Below, piece by piece: positions 46,791 through 55,179 of a stretch of DNA of 64,000 nt. The notes under the pieces were generated by a model. The model worked only from the letters and a program-made list of their open reading frames with translations. It did no database searches and was not told where the DNA came from. Origin of the DNA: Acidobacteriota bacterium (GTDB lineage Bacteria; Acidobacteriota; Vicinamibacteria; Vicinamibacterales; 2-12-FULL-66-21); NCBI GenBank assembly GCA_016184105.1, contig JACPDI010000014.1:1-64000 (forward strand). Reading direction: 5' to 3'. The position numbers and the translations under genes are program-made. Numbering within the stretch: the stretch's first letter is position 1; each line of letters opens with the position of its first letter.

Positions 46791-47784
46791 GGCGGCCGGC
46801 GGCGCGCGCGAGCTGACGTTTGCCGCGGCGATCCGCGAGGCGCTCGCCGAGGAAATGCGGCGCGATGATCGCGTGGTCATTCTCGGCGAGGACGTCGCGG
46901 AGGCCGGCACCCCCTTCAAGGTGCTGTCCGGCCTTGCCGAGGAATTCGGCACGAGCCGCGTCATCGACACGCCGATCTCCGAAGCCGGGTTCACGGGGAT
47001 TGGCGTCGGCGCCGCGATGACCGGCATGCGCCCGTTCATCGACATCATGTTCGGCGACTTTCTGACGCTCACCATGGACCAGATGGTGAACCAGGCGGCC
47101 AAGATCCACTACATGTCCGGCGGCAGGTGGAAGGTCCCCATGGTGCTGCGGACGACGCTCGGCGCGACGCGCCGCTCGGCCGCGCAGCACTCCCAGTCGC
47201 TGCACGCGTGGTACAGCCATATTCCGGGCCTCAAGGTGGTGCTGCCCTCGACCCCGTACGACGCCAAGGGCCTTCTCAAGGCCGCCATCCGCGACGACAA
47301 CCCGGTCGTCTTCTTCGAAGACAAGATGATGTACAAGCTCTCGGGGCCGGTGCCGAACGAGGACTACACGATCCCGCTCGGCGTCGCCGACATCAAGCGC
47401 ACCGGCACCGACATCACCCTGATTGCGACGAGCAGCATGGTGCAGGTGGCGCTGGCCGCCGCGCAGCGCCTCGACCAGGCGGGCATCAGCGCCGAGGTCG
47501 TGGATCCCCGGACGACGCTGCCGCTCGACCGGGCGACGATCGTCGAGTCGGTCCGGAAGACGTCGCGCGCGATCGTCATCGACGAGGGGTACGAGCAGTG
47601 CGGCATCACGGCGGAGATCGCCTCGGTCATCGCCGACGAAGCGTTCTATCACCTGGACGCGCCGGTGAAGCGGATGGGCGCGATGAACGTGCCGGTGCCG
47701 TTCTCGCCGCCGCTCGAGGATGTGACGGTCCCCACGCCGCAGACGGTGTTTGACCAGGCCCGCGCCCTGTGCGGCAAGGCCTGA
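46777..47784 (+). CDS. 2-oxoacid dehydrogenase E1 component, beta subunit
   Basis: A 335-aa transketolase-like subunit. The TPP pyrimidine-binding half begins LTFAAAIREALAEEMRRDDRVVILGEDVAEAGTPF with its catalytic Glu; SRVIDTPISEAGFTGIGVGAAMTGMRPFIDIMFGDF and the C-terminal VVDPRTTLPLDRATIVESVRKTSRAIVIDEGY are classical PdhB/AcoB blocks. It pairs with the upstream alpha subunit as an alpha2-beta2 decarboxylase. The M24-fold gene is inserted between this gene and E2, an unusual break in an E1-E2 operon. Confidence 0.9.
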   Translation: MSTREAAGGARELTFAAAIREALAEEMRRDDRVVILGEDVAEAGTPFKVLSGLAEEFGTSRVIDTPISEAGFTGIGVGAAMTGMRPFIDIMFGDFLTLTMDQMVNQAAKIHYMSGGRWKVPMVLRTTLGATRRSAAQHSQSLHAWYSHIPGLKVVLPSTPYDAKGLLKAAIRDDNPVVFFEDKMMYKLSGPVPNEDYTIPLGVADIKRTGTDITLIATSSMVQVALAAAQRLDQAGISAEVVDPRTTLPLDRATIVESVRKTSRAIVIDEGYEQCGITAEIASVIADEAFYHLDAPVKRMGAMNVPVPFSPPLEDVTVPTPQTVFDQARALCGKA

Positions 47785-47797
47785 GGAACGAGGAGAC

Positions 47798-49138
47798 ATG
47801 GCGCTCAAGACCTACGGCACGATGGCGGTGGACTGGGAGCAGCGCGTCGATTTCGACCGGCTCCGCCGCGAACGGCTGGCGCGCGCGCGCGCCGAGATGG
47901 ACAGGACGGCGCTGGGCTCGCTGCTCTGCTTCGACATGAACAACGTGCGGTACATCACCGCGACGCACATCGGCACGTGGGCGCAGGACAAGGCGAACCG
48001 CTTCACGCTGTTGCCCCGCGGCCACGAACCGATCCTCTGGGACTTCGGGTCGGCGGCGCGGCACCACCAGCTCCACTGCCCGTGGCTCGGCGAGCGCTCG
48101 CGCCCGGGAATCTCGCTGCTGCGCGGCGCGATGTCCCCCGAGATGGGACGCGCCGAGGACGTCGCGCGCAAGATCCGGATCGAGCTGGAGTCGCGCGGCC
48201 TGCACAAAGAGCCGGTCGGCATCGACATCATCGAGCCGCCGGTGCTCTTCGCGCTGCAGAAGGAAGGGCTCACCGTCGTGGACGGCCAGCAGGTCCTGTC
48301 CGACGCGCGCGTGATCAAGACGCAGGACGAGATCACGCTGCTGAACATGGCGGCGATGATGGTCGACGCGGCGTACGACGAACTGTACCGCGCGATGAAA
48401 CCCGGGATGCGCGAGAACGAGGCGGTCGGCCTCGTCTCCAAGGTCCTGTACGACCTCGGATCGGAGTACGTCGAGGCCGTGAACGCGATCTCCGGCGAGC
48501 GCTGCAACCCGCATCCGCACGTGTTCTCGGATCGCGTGCTGCGTCCGGGCGACCCCGTGTACTACGACATCCTGCACTCGTACATGGGCTATCGCACGTG
48601 CTACTACCGCTGCTTCTCCGTGGGATTCGGATCGCGCGCGATGGTGGACGCCTACAAGCGGTGCCGCGATTACCTCGACGCCGCCATCGAGCTGATCCGC
48701 CCCGGCCGCACCACCGCCGAGGTGGCCGCGGTCTGGCCGCGCGCGCAGGATTTCGGGTTCGCCAGCGAGGAGGCCGCCTTCGCGCTGCAGTACGGCCACG
48801 GCGTCGGCCTGGCCATCTGGGAGAAGCCCGTCATCAGCCGGCTCGTGTCGCTCGAACATCCGTACGAGTTGAAGCCGGGGATGGTCTTCGCGCTCGAGAC
48901 ATTCTGGCCGTCGACCGACGGCTGGAGCGCCGCCCGCATCGAGGAAGAAATCGTCGTGACCGAAGCGGGGCACGAGGTGATCACGCGCTTCCCCGCCGAG
49001 AAGCTGCTCGTGGCCGGCGCGCACTACGTCACGGTTGACGGGCCGCTGCCCGCCACGCGCGAGGTCGAGGTGGCACCGAGCGCGGACGTGAAGGCGTTGA
49101 TTGACGCGGGCGCGAGGACGGAACGCGTGGGGGTCTGA
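47798..49138 (+). CDS. M24-fold (pita-bread) enzyme with a substituted metal ligand
   Basis: A 446-aa protein of the Xaa-Pro peptidase/creatinase/DddP superfamily. The N-terminal creatinase-like domain spans about residues 20-190 (SLLCFDMNNVRYITATHIG). In the C-terminal domain the expected five metal ligands fall at Asp257 (VYYDILHSYMGY), residue 268, His334 (YGHGVGLAIWEKP), Glu367 (FALETFW) and Glu382 (RIEEEIVV). Position 268, eleven residues after Asp257 where aspartate is normal, is Cys (RTCYYRCF). Ordinary dimetal peptidase chemistry is therefore doubtful; a lyase or hydrolase on a small substrate is more likely. ATG 47798 has GAGGAG upstream. Confidence 0.82.
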   Translation: MALKTYGTMAVDWEQRVDFDRLRRERLARARAEMDRTALGSLLCFDMNNVRYITATHIGTWAQDKANRFTLLPRGHEPILWDFGSAARHHQLHCPWLGERSRPGISLLRGAMSPEMGRAEDVARKIRIELESRGLHKEPVGIDIIEPPVLFALQKEGLTVVDGQQVLSDARVIKTQDEITLLNMAAMMVDAAYDELYRAMKPGMRENEAVGLVSKVLYDLGSEYVEAVNAISGERCNPHPHVFSDRVLRPGDPVYYDILHSYMGYRTCYYRCFSVGFGSRAMVDAYKRCRDYLDAAIELIRPGRTTAEVAAVWPRAQDFGFASEEAAFALQYGHGVGLAIWEKPVISRLVSLEHPYELKPGMVFALETFWPSTDGWSAARIEEEIVVTEAGHEVITRFPAEKLLVAGAHYVTVDGPLPATREVEVAPSADVKALIDAGARTERVGV

Positions 49139-49142
49139 GCGA

Positions 49143-50294
49143 ATGGCCGTACACGTCGTGATGCCTGCCCTCGAGATGGCGCAGGAAACGGGCAAGCTCG
49201 TCGCGTGGCGGAAGCAGGAAGGCGAGTCCGTCCGCAAAGGCGAGCTGCTGATGGAAGTCGAAACCGACAAGGCCGTCGTCGAGATCGAGGCGTCGGCGGA
49301 CGGCGTGCTCGCCGGCGTTCGCGCCCGCGAAGGGGACGTCGTCGCCGTGGGCCAGACGATCGCCTGGATCGTCGCGCCGGGCGAGCAGCCACCCGCCGAG
49401 ACCCAGCCGGCCCGGACGGGACGCGAGACCGTCCACCATCAGGCGGCGGACATGCCACCGCCCTCGCGCGCGGCGGCGGACGCAGGCGCGCGGCCGTTGA
49501 TGTCACCCAAGGCACGCCGGCTGGCGGCCGAGCGCGGCGTCGCGGTGGAGGCAGGCTCCGGACCCGGGGGCGCCGTCCTCGCGGCGGACCTCGCGGGATC
49601 GGCCGCGGCATCGGCGTCGGCCGGGGCGCTGCCCGCGACGTGGCGCGTGATGGCGGAGCGCATGGCCGCGTCGTGGTCCACCGTGCCGCACTTCTTCGTC
49701 GCCCGCGATGTCGATGCGGGTTCGCTCGCGGCCCTGCGCGCGCGCCTCAACACGACCGCCGGCGCGCCCCGCGAGATCACCGTCACCGATCTGCTCGTGG
49801 CGCTCGTCGCGCGGGCGCTCCGGAGGCATCCGGGCATCAACGCGAGCTGGATGGACGGCGCCGTCCAGGCACACGCGCAGGTCAACATCGGTGTCGCGAT
49901 TGGCGTTGACAACGGCGTGGTCGCCCCGGTCATCCGTGACGCCGACCGCCTGGACGTTGCCGCCCTCGCCGAGCGCCGCGGCCAGCTCGTCGATCGCGCG
50001 CGCGCCGGCCGCCTGCAGCCGTCCGATCTCACCGGCGGAACCTTCACCATCAGCAATCTGGGCATGTACGAGGTCGATGCCTTCAGCGCGATCGTCAACG
50101 CGCCGCAGGCCGCGATCCTCGCGGTCGGGCGGATCGCCGACCGCGTGGTCGCGCGGGAGGGCCGTCCCGCCGTGCGCCCCATGATGAGCGTCACGCTCTC
50201 CTCCGATCATCGCGTGATCGACGGCGTCCGCGCAGCGGCGTTCCTCGCCGACCTCGCGCGCCTGATCGAAGACGCAGAGGGGTCGCTGTCATGA
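49143..50294 (+). CDS. 2-oxoacid dehydrogenase E2 component (dihydrolipoamide acyltransferase)
   Basis: A 383-aa transacylase. One lipoyl domain (residues 1-80) carries the lipoylated lysine in VETDKAVVEIEAS. A Pro/Ala-rich linker leads to a peripheral-subunit-binding domain (MSPKARRLAAERGVAVEAGSGPGGAVLAADL). The catalytic domain ends with the acyltransferase motif SSDHRVIDGVRAAAFL, and TFTISNLGMYEVDAFSAIVN is the CoA-binding core. It hands the acyl group from E1 to CoA. Start ATG 49143, 4 bp after the M24 gene; overlaps the aldehyde dehydrogenase start by 4 bp. Confidence 0.9.
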   Translation: MAVHVVMPALEMAQETGKLVAWRKQEGESVRKGELLMEVETDKAVVEIEASADGVLAGVRAREGDVVAVGQTIAWIVAPGEQPPAETQPARTGRETVHHQAADMPPPSRAAADAGARPLMSPKARRLAAERGVAVEAGSGPGGAVLAADLAGSAAASASAGALPATWRVMAERMAASWSTVPHFFVARDVDAGSLAALRARLNTTAGAPREITVTDLLVALVARALRRHPGINASWMDGAVQAHAQVNIGVAIGVDNGVVAPVIRDADRLDVAALAERRGQLVDRARAGRLQPSDLTGGTFTISNLGMYEVDAFSAIVNAPQAAILAVGRIADRVVAREGRPAVRPMMSVTLSSDHRVIDGVRAAAFLADLARLIEDAEGSLS

Positions 50295-51784
50295 GTCGCC
50301 CCGATCGGCTGCGCGGCGACAGCCGCCGGCCGGCCGCCGCAAGCCTCGACCGTCCGGCGCTGGGCGAGTTCCACTGTCTGATCGCCGGCCGTCGCGTCAC
50401 GACGGGACAGCTCTCGCACGTGCGCAGCCCCTACGACGACACGCTCGTCGCGGTGACGCACCGCGCGGGACCGCGCGAGATCGAGCAGGCGATCCAGGGC
50501 GCCGCCGAGGCGTTCCCGATCACGCGGCGCCTGCCCTCCTGGCAGCGGTCGCAGGTCCTCGAGAGCGTCAGCGCCGGGATCGCCTCGCGCGCCGAGGAGC
50601 TGGCGCGCGTCCTGGCCCTCGAGGCGGGCAAGCCGATGAAGGCCGCCCGTCTCGAGGTCGCACGCGCGGCGTTCACCTTCAAGGTGGCGTCCGAGGAGGC
50701 GCGGCGGATCTACGGCGAGATCGTCCCGCTCGACTGGCTGCCGGGCAGCGAACGGCGCGAGGCGCACGTGCGGCGCGTGCCCCTCGGGCCCGTGGCGGGC
50801 ATCACCCCCTTCAATTTCCCGTTGAACCTGGTCGCGCACAAGGTGGCGCCCGCCGTCGCGGCGGGAGATCCCGTCATCATCCGGCCCGCGAGCCAGACGC
50901 CGGTCTCCTCCCTGCTGCTGGCCGACCTGATCCTCGAGGCGGGCTGGCCCGCCGGAGCGCTCAGCGTCGTCCCGAGCAGCACCGCCGACGCCGCGCCGCT
51001 CGTGGAGGACGACCGCATCACGCTGCTGTCGTTCACGGGCAGCCCCGCCGTCGGGTGGGAGTTGAAGCGCCGCGCCGGGCGCAAGCGCGTGACCCTCGAG
51101 CTCGGTGGCAACGCCGCCGTCATTGTCCACAGCGACGCGGACCTCGCCTACGCCGCCGAGCGCATCGCGTGGGGCGGCTTCTCGTACGCCGGGCAGTCGT
51201 GCATCTCGGTCCAGCGCGTCTTCGTCCATGCGCCGGCGTACGAGCGTTTCCGCGAGCTGTTTCTCGGGCGCGTCAGGGCGTTGAAGGCGGGCGACCCGCT
51301 CGCCGAAGCGACCGACGTCGGCCCGCTCATCGACCGCACCGCCGCCCAACGCGTGCGGGCCTGGATCGACGAGGCGCGTGGTGAAGGCGCGCGCGTGCTC
51401 GCGGGGGGAACGCTTCAGGGGTCGGTGCTCGCGCCCACGGTGCTCGAGGACGTGCGGCCGGAGATGCGCGTGGCCTGCCAGGAAGTGTTCGCGCCGCTCG
51501 TCGGCCTCGTGCGCTACGACGAGGTGGCGGCGGCGATTGCCTCGGCCAACGCGAGCGACTTCGGGCTGCAGGCGGGCGTGTTCACGCACGACGAGCGGAT
51601 TATCACCGCCGCGATCGAAGGCATCGACGCCGGCGGCGTGATGGTGAACGACGTCTCCACGTTCCGCATCGACCACATGCCCTACGGCGGACTGAAGCTC
51701 TCCGGGTTCGGCCGGGAGGGCGTGCGCTACGCCATCGAAGAAATGACCGAGATGAAGCTCGTGACCTACAACCACCGGATGTAG
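50291..51784 (+). CDS. NAD(P)-dependent aldehyde dehydrogenase
   Basis: A 497-aa ALDH-superfamily enzyme oxidising an aldehyde to its acid. GITPFNFPLNLVAHKVAPA is the cofactor-binding loop, FTGSPAVGWELKRRAG the Rossmann glycine motif, Glu270 (LELGGNAAV) the general base and Cys304 (GQSCISVQRVF) the nucleophile. The overall pattern is closest to the lactaldehyde/glyceraldehyde-3-phosphate-type group. The 35-residue N-terminus before GEFHCLIAGRRV is longer than usual. It probably acts on an aldehyde generated by the operon's dehydrogenase or lyase, upstream of the 2-oxoacid complex. Confidence 0.9.
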   Translation: MSRPDRLRGDSRRPAAASLDRPALGEFHCLIAGRRVTTGQLSHVRSPYDDTLVAVTHRAGPREIEQAIQGAAEAFPITRRLPSWQRSQVLESVSAGIASRAEELARVLALEAGKPMKAARLEVARAAFTFKVASEEARRIYGEIVPLDWLPGSERREAHVRRVPLGPVAGITPFNFPLNLVAHKVAPAVAAGDPVIIRPASQTPVSSLLLADLILEAGWPAGALSVVPSSTADAAPLVEDDRITLLSFTGSPAVGWELKRRAGRKRVTLELGGNAAVIVHSDADLAYAAERIAWGGFSYAGQSCISVQRVFVHAPAYERFRELFLGRVRALKAGDPLAEATDVGPLIDRTAAQRVRAWIDEARGEGARVLAGGTLQGSVLAPTVLEDVRPEMRVACQEVFAPLVGLVRYDEVAAAIASANASDFGLQAGVFTHDERIITAAIEGIDAGGVMVNDVSTFRIDHMPYGGLKLSGFGREGVRYAIEEMTEMKLVTYNHRM

Positions 51785-51801
51785 CCGGCGGGGAGGGACC
51801 C

Positions 51802-53148
51802 GTGACACAGGCGGCCCGAAAGAAACCGCTCTACCGTCAGCTCTGGGTGCACGTGCTGATCGGCATGACGCTTGGCGTGTTGCTCGGACACTTTGCCCCG
51901 GCCACCGGCGCCGCGATGAAGCCGCTCGGCGACGCCTTCATCAAGCTGATCAAGATGATCATCGCGCCGATCATCTTCGTCTCGGTGGTCGCCGGCCTCT
52001 GCAAGATGTCGAACATGAAGGAGGTCGGCCGCATCGGCGTGCGCGCCGCAGTCGCCTTCGAGATCGTGTCCACCGTCGCGATGATCGTCGGGCTCATCGT
52101 CGGCCTCCTGGCGCGCCCCGGCGCGGGTTTCAACGCGGATCCCGCCTCGCTCGATGCGGGAGCGGTGTCGGCGTACGCCGGCCGGTCGAGCGCGCCCGTT
52201 GGCACCGTCGACTTCTTCCTCGGGATCATCCCCGAGACCGTCGTCGGCGCGTTCGCCACGGGGTACATCCTGCAGGTGCTGTTCTTCTCGATCCTCTTCG
52301 GGCTGGCGCTGCTCCGTCTCGGGGAGAAGGGGCGCCCGCTGGTGCATCTCATCGAGCAGCTGTCGTCCGCGTTTTTCGCGGCGCTCGCGCTCATCATGAA
52401 CCTCGCGCCCATCGGCACGTTCGGAGCGATGGCGTTCGCGATCGGCAGGTACGGCATCGGCTCGCTCGTCCCGATGTTCAAGGTGGTGGCGGCGGTCTAT
52501 CTCACCTGCTTCTTCTTCGTCATCGTCTTCATGGGGCTCCTCGCCTGGGTCGTGGGCTTCTCCATCTGGAAGTACCTCGCCTACATCAAGGAGGAGATCC
52601 TCCTCGTGCTCGCGACCTCCACGTCAGAAGTCGCGCTGCCGCGCCTCATGAACAAGCTCGAACGCGCGGGCTGCAAGCAGAGCGTCGTGGGCCTGGTCGT
52701 GCCCACGGGTTACTCGTTCAACCAGGACGGCTCCGCGATCTACCAGACGATCTCCGTGATGTTCATCGCGCAGGCGATGAACATCCACCTGACCTGGGGG
52801 GAGATTCTCACGTTCCTCACGGTGCTGCTCTTCAGCTCGAAGGGAGCCGCCGGCGTCTCCGGCTCCGCGTTCGTGGTCCTCGCGGCCACGCTCGCGTCGG
52901 TCGGCACGCTGCCGGTCGCCGGCATGGCGCTGCTGCTCGGCATCGAGCGGTTCATGTCGATGGCGCGCGGGACCACGAACATGATCTGCAACGGCGCGGT
53001 GACGATCTTCGTCGCGTGGTGGGACAAGGCGCTCGACCTCGCGGAGCTGCGGCGCGCGCTCAGCGGGGGGGCCGCGTGGCCCGGCGCGGCGGCGGAGGCG
53101 GCGGACGTCCGCCCGGCGGCGGCGCGTGCCGAGGTGGAGCGCACGTGA
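51802..53148 (+). CDS. dctA: Dicarboxylate/amino-acid:cation symporter, DctA type
   Basis: A 448-aa inner-membrane DAACS-family carrier with about eight spans and two re-entrant loops. Signatures: LWVHVLIGMTLGVLLGHFAP, FIKLIKMIIAPIIFVSVVAGL, the hairpin TSTSEVALPRLMNKLERAGC and VPTGYSFNQDGSAIYQTISVMFIAQ, and the C-terminal SSKGAAGVSGSAFVVLAATL and RGTTNMICNGAVTIFVAWWDKAL. Substrate-binding residues fit C4-dicarboxylates, although related carriers take other small carboxylates. The C-terminus is an Ala/Arg-rich tail. GTG start; the stop overlaps the substrate-binding protein gene. Confidence 0.9.
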   Translation: MTQAARKKPLYRQLWVHVLIGMTLGVLLGHFAPATGAAMKPLGDAFIKLIKMIIAPIIFVSVVAGLCKMSNMKEVGRIGVRAAVAFEIVSTVAMIVGLIVGLLARPGAGFNADPASLDAGAVSAYAGRSSAPVGTVDFFLGIIPETVVGAFATGYILQVLFFSILFGLALLRLGEKGRPLVHLIEQLSSAFFAALALIMNLAPIGTFGAMAFAIGRYGIGSLVPMFKVVAAVYLTCFFFVIVFMGLLAWVVGFSIWKYLAYIKEEILLVLATSTSEVALPRLMNKLERAGCKQSVVGLVVPTGYSFNQDGSAIYQTISVMFIAQAMNIHLTWGEILTFLTVLLFSSKGAAGVSGSAFVVLAATLASVGTLPVAGMALLLGIERFMSMARGTTNMICNGAVTIFVAWWDKALDLAELRRALSGGAAWPGAAAEAADVRPAAARAEVERT

Positions 53149-54134
53149 GGCGGCGCGCCTGGTGCCTGCTCGTCGCGTGCGCGGCGCTGGCCGGGGCACG
53201 GCCGGCGGCGCAGGCGCCTGCCGCGCGGCGGCTCAACGTCGTCGCGTTCTCGAGCGTGCCGACCTTTCCGCTGCGCGTCGCCGAGGCGCGCGGCCTGTTC
53301 GCCGCCCGCGGCCTCGCGGTGCACGTCGAGATCACGCCGAACTCGCCGGCGCTTCGCGACGGCCTGGCGGCAGGCAGGTACGACATCGCGCACGCCGCCG
53401 TCGACAACGCGATCGCGATGGTCGAGACCGCGGGCACGGACGTCGTCATCGTGCTCGGCGGCGACGACTCGATGAACGAGGTCATCGTCCAGCCCGGGAT
53501 CCGATCGATCGCCGACCTCAAGGGGCGCAGCGTCCTCGTGGATGCGCCGAACACCGCCTACGCGCTGCAGTTGAGGAAGATCCTGCGCGCCGCGGGGGTG
53601 CGCGAGGGGGACTACGAGCTGAAGGCGATCGGCGGGACGCCGCAGCGGATGAAGGCGATGCTCGCCGAAAGCACGAACGCCGCGTCGATGCTGAATCCGC
53701 CGTTTTCGATCCAGGCGGTGCGCGGCGGGCTCCGCTCGCTGGGGACCGCGGCCAGCCTGCTCGGCGCGTACCAGGGCATGGGCGCGTTCGTCCGCCGCGA
53801 CTGGGGGCGCGCGAACCGGCAGACGCTGGTCGATTACCTGTCGGCGTTCGTCGAGGCCCAGCGGTGGCTCGTCGCGCCGGAGCACAAGACCGAAGCCGTC
53901 GACCTGATGGCGCGTGCGCTGCAGCTCGATCGCGATGTCGCCGCGGAGACCTACGCGCGTGGCGTTGCCGCGCTGGCGCCGGACGCGCGGATTGACCTCG
54001 CAGGCCTTCGCAGCGTCCTGGAGCTGCGGGCGGAGATCGAAGGGCAATGGGGCGGGCGCGCGCCCGCGCCGGAGCGGTATGTCGATTCGACGTATCACGA
54101 CGCGGCGCTCGCGGCGTTGAAGGCCGGCCGCTGA
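53145..54134 (+). CDS. TauA/NMT1-like periplasmic substrate-binding protein
   Basis: A 329-aa exported protein; signal peptide VRRRAWCLLVACAALAGARPAAQ. The two-lobed binding fold is marked by LNVVAFSSVPTFPLRVAEARGLFAARGLAVHVE, DIAHAAVDNAIAMVE and the IADLKGRSVLVDAPNTAYALQLRKIL hinge. No ABC permease or ATPase genes accompany it, so it either serves a distant transporter or acts as a binding or sensory protein beside DctA. GTG 53145 overlaps the dctA stop; the open frame upstream is a dctA shadow. A remnant of a close relative lies at 37632-37805. Confidence 0.85.
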   Translation: MRRRAWCLLVACAALAGARPAAQAPAARRLNVVAFSSVPTFPLRVAEARGLFAARGLAVHVEITPNSPALRDGLAAGRYDIAHAAVDNAIAMVETAGTDVVIVLGGDDSMNEVIVQPGIRSIADLKGRSVLVDAPNTAYALQLRKILRAAGVREGDYELKAIGGTPQRMKAMLAESTNAASMLNPPFSIQAVRGGLRSLGTAASLLGAYQGMGAFVRRDWGRANRQTLVDYLSAFVEAQRWLVAPEHKTEAVDLMARALQLDRDVAAETYARGVAALAPDARIDLAGLRSVLELRAEIEGQWGGRAPAPERYVDSTYHDAALAALKAGR

Positions 54135-54144
54135 TCGGCCGGCG
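54124..54144 (+). terminator. GC-rich hairpin at the end of the substrate-binding-protein gene
   Basis: An 8-bp perfect stem GCCGGCCG/CGGCCGGC (54124-54131 with 54137-54144), loop CTGAT, spanning the stop codon. No T tract. It may attenuate read-through into the next gene or stabilise the upstream mRNA. Confidence 0.4.
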
Positions 54145-54156
54145 GGGAGGACTCGA

Positions 54157-55176
54157 ATGGTGCGGACGCTTGCGCTCGTCTGCTGCGGCGTGTGGTGTCT
54201 CCAGGCGCCGGTTGCAGGGCAGGAACCCGCGAAGGTCTTCGGCCTGGAACAGACGAAGGCCTTCGGCCCGGTGCGCGTCACCGAGCCGTGGGAATCGATC
54301 GTGGTCACCGAGGCGGTGCCCAACTCGGACATCCCCGCCGAGATCACGCTGCTCGAGACCGTCGACGGCCTCTTCACGCCGATCGGCATCCGCCGCCCCA
54401 AGGGGCGCGGGCCGTTTCCCATCGTGCTGTTCTTCACGGGCAACGGCGGCTCCGGCCTCGCCCACGTCCGCGACTACATCAACAACCGCGCGTACACCAT
54501 GGAGCGCTTCCTCAAGGAGGGCTACGCGGTCGGCTTCCTGAACTACCGCGCGGAAAGCTGGTTCACCTACACCGTTGCGCCGCCGCTCAGGCTCGGCAGG
54601 CAGCAGGCGAACCAGGCGACCAACCGGCCGGTGCTCGAGTACGACGACCTGATGACGATCGTCGAGTACGTGAAGCGGCTGCCCTACGTGGACCCGAACC
54701 GCGTGGGGCTGGTCGGCAACAGCCACGGCGGCGGGATGATCCTGCGGGCCGCGGCGGAAGGGATCGGCGCGCGGGCCGCGATCGTGTCCGAGCCCGACGC
54801 GAGCGAGTTCCTGCAGATGAAGGAGGCGGTGTTCGCCGCCGACAACCCAATCTACCGCACGGTCGAATCGGTCGCGCCGCACCTCGACAAGGAGGTGGCC
54901 ATGGAGCGCATCCGCCGGATCACGCTGCCGATCCTGCTGATGAACCGCGACCAGGACGAGCTGCAGGGGCTCTTCGAGACCGTGTACGTCTGGATGAAGG
55001 AAGCCGGGAAGACGATCACGCGCGTGTCGTTCGATCACCCCGTGCACGGCTACATCATCCGCGTGCCCAGGGACGAAACAGGCGTGTACCGCCCGGACCG
55101 GATTCAGCTCGAGGCCATCCAGATGGCCCTCGATTTCTTCAAGGCACAGATGCCGTCCGAACACTCAACGAGGTGA
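54157..55176 (+). CDS. Secreted alpha/beta hydrolase (dipeptidyl-peptidase/acyl-esterase-like)
   Basis: A 339-aa exported serine hydrolase with signal peptide MVRTLALVCCGVWCLQAPVAGQ. FPIVLFFTGNGGSG is the oxyanion loop, VGLVGNSHGGGMILRAA carries the nucleophile Ser, LLMNRDQDELQG the acid and SFDHPVHGYIIRV the His. Same architecture and C-terminal motif as the hydrolase at 42955, so the island has a related enzyme in each arm. GGGGAGG upstream gives a good start. It follows the binding-protein gene and precedes the Tat-exported pair, probably in the same transcript. Confidence 0.84.
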   Translation: MVRTLALVCCGVWCLQAPVAGQEPAKVFGLEQTKAFGPVRVTEPWESIVVTEAVPNSDIPAEITLLETVDGLFTPIGIRRPKGRGPFPIVLFFTGNGGSGLAHVRDYINNRAYTMERFLKEGYAVGFLNYRAESWFTYTVAPPLRLGRQQANQATNRPVLEYDDLMTIVEYVKRLPYVDPNRVGLVGNSHGGGMILRAAAEGIGARAAIVSEPDASEFLQMKEAVFAADNPIYRTVESVAPHLDKEVAMERIRRITLPILLMNRDQDELQGLFETVYVWMKEAGKTITRVSFDHPVHGYIIRVPRDETGVYRPDRIQLEAIQMALDFFKAQMPSEHSTR

Positions 55177-55179
55177 CAC

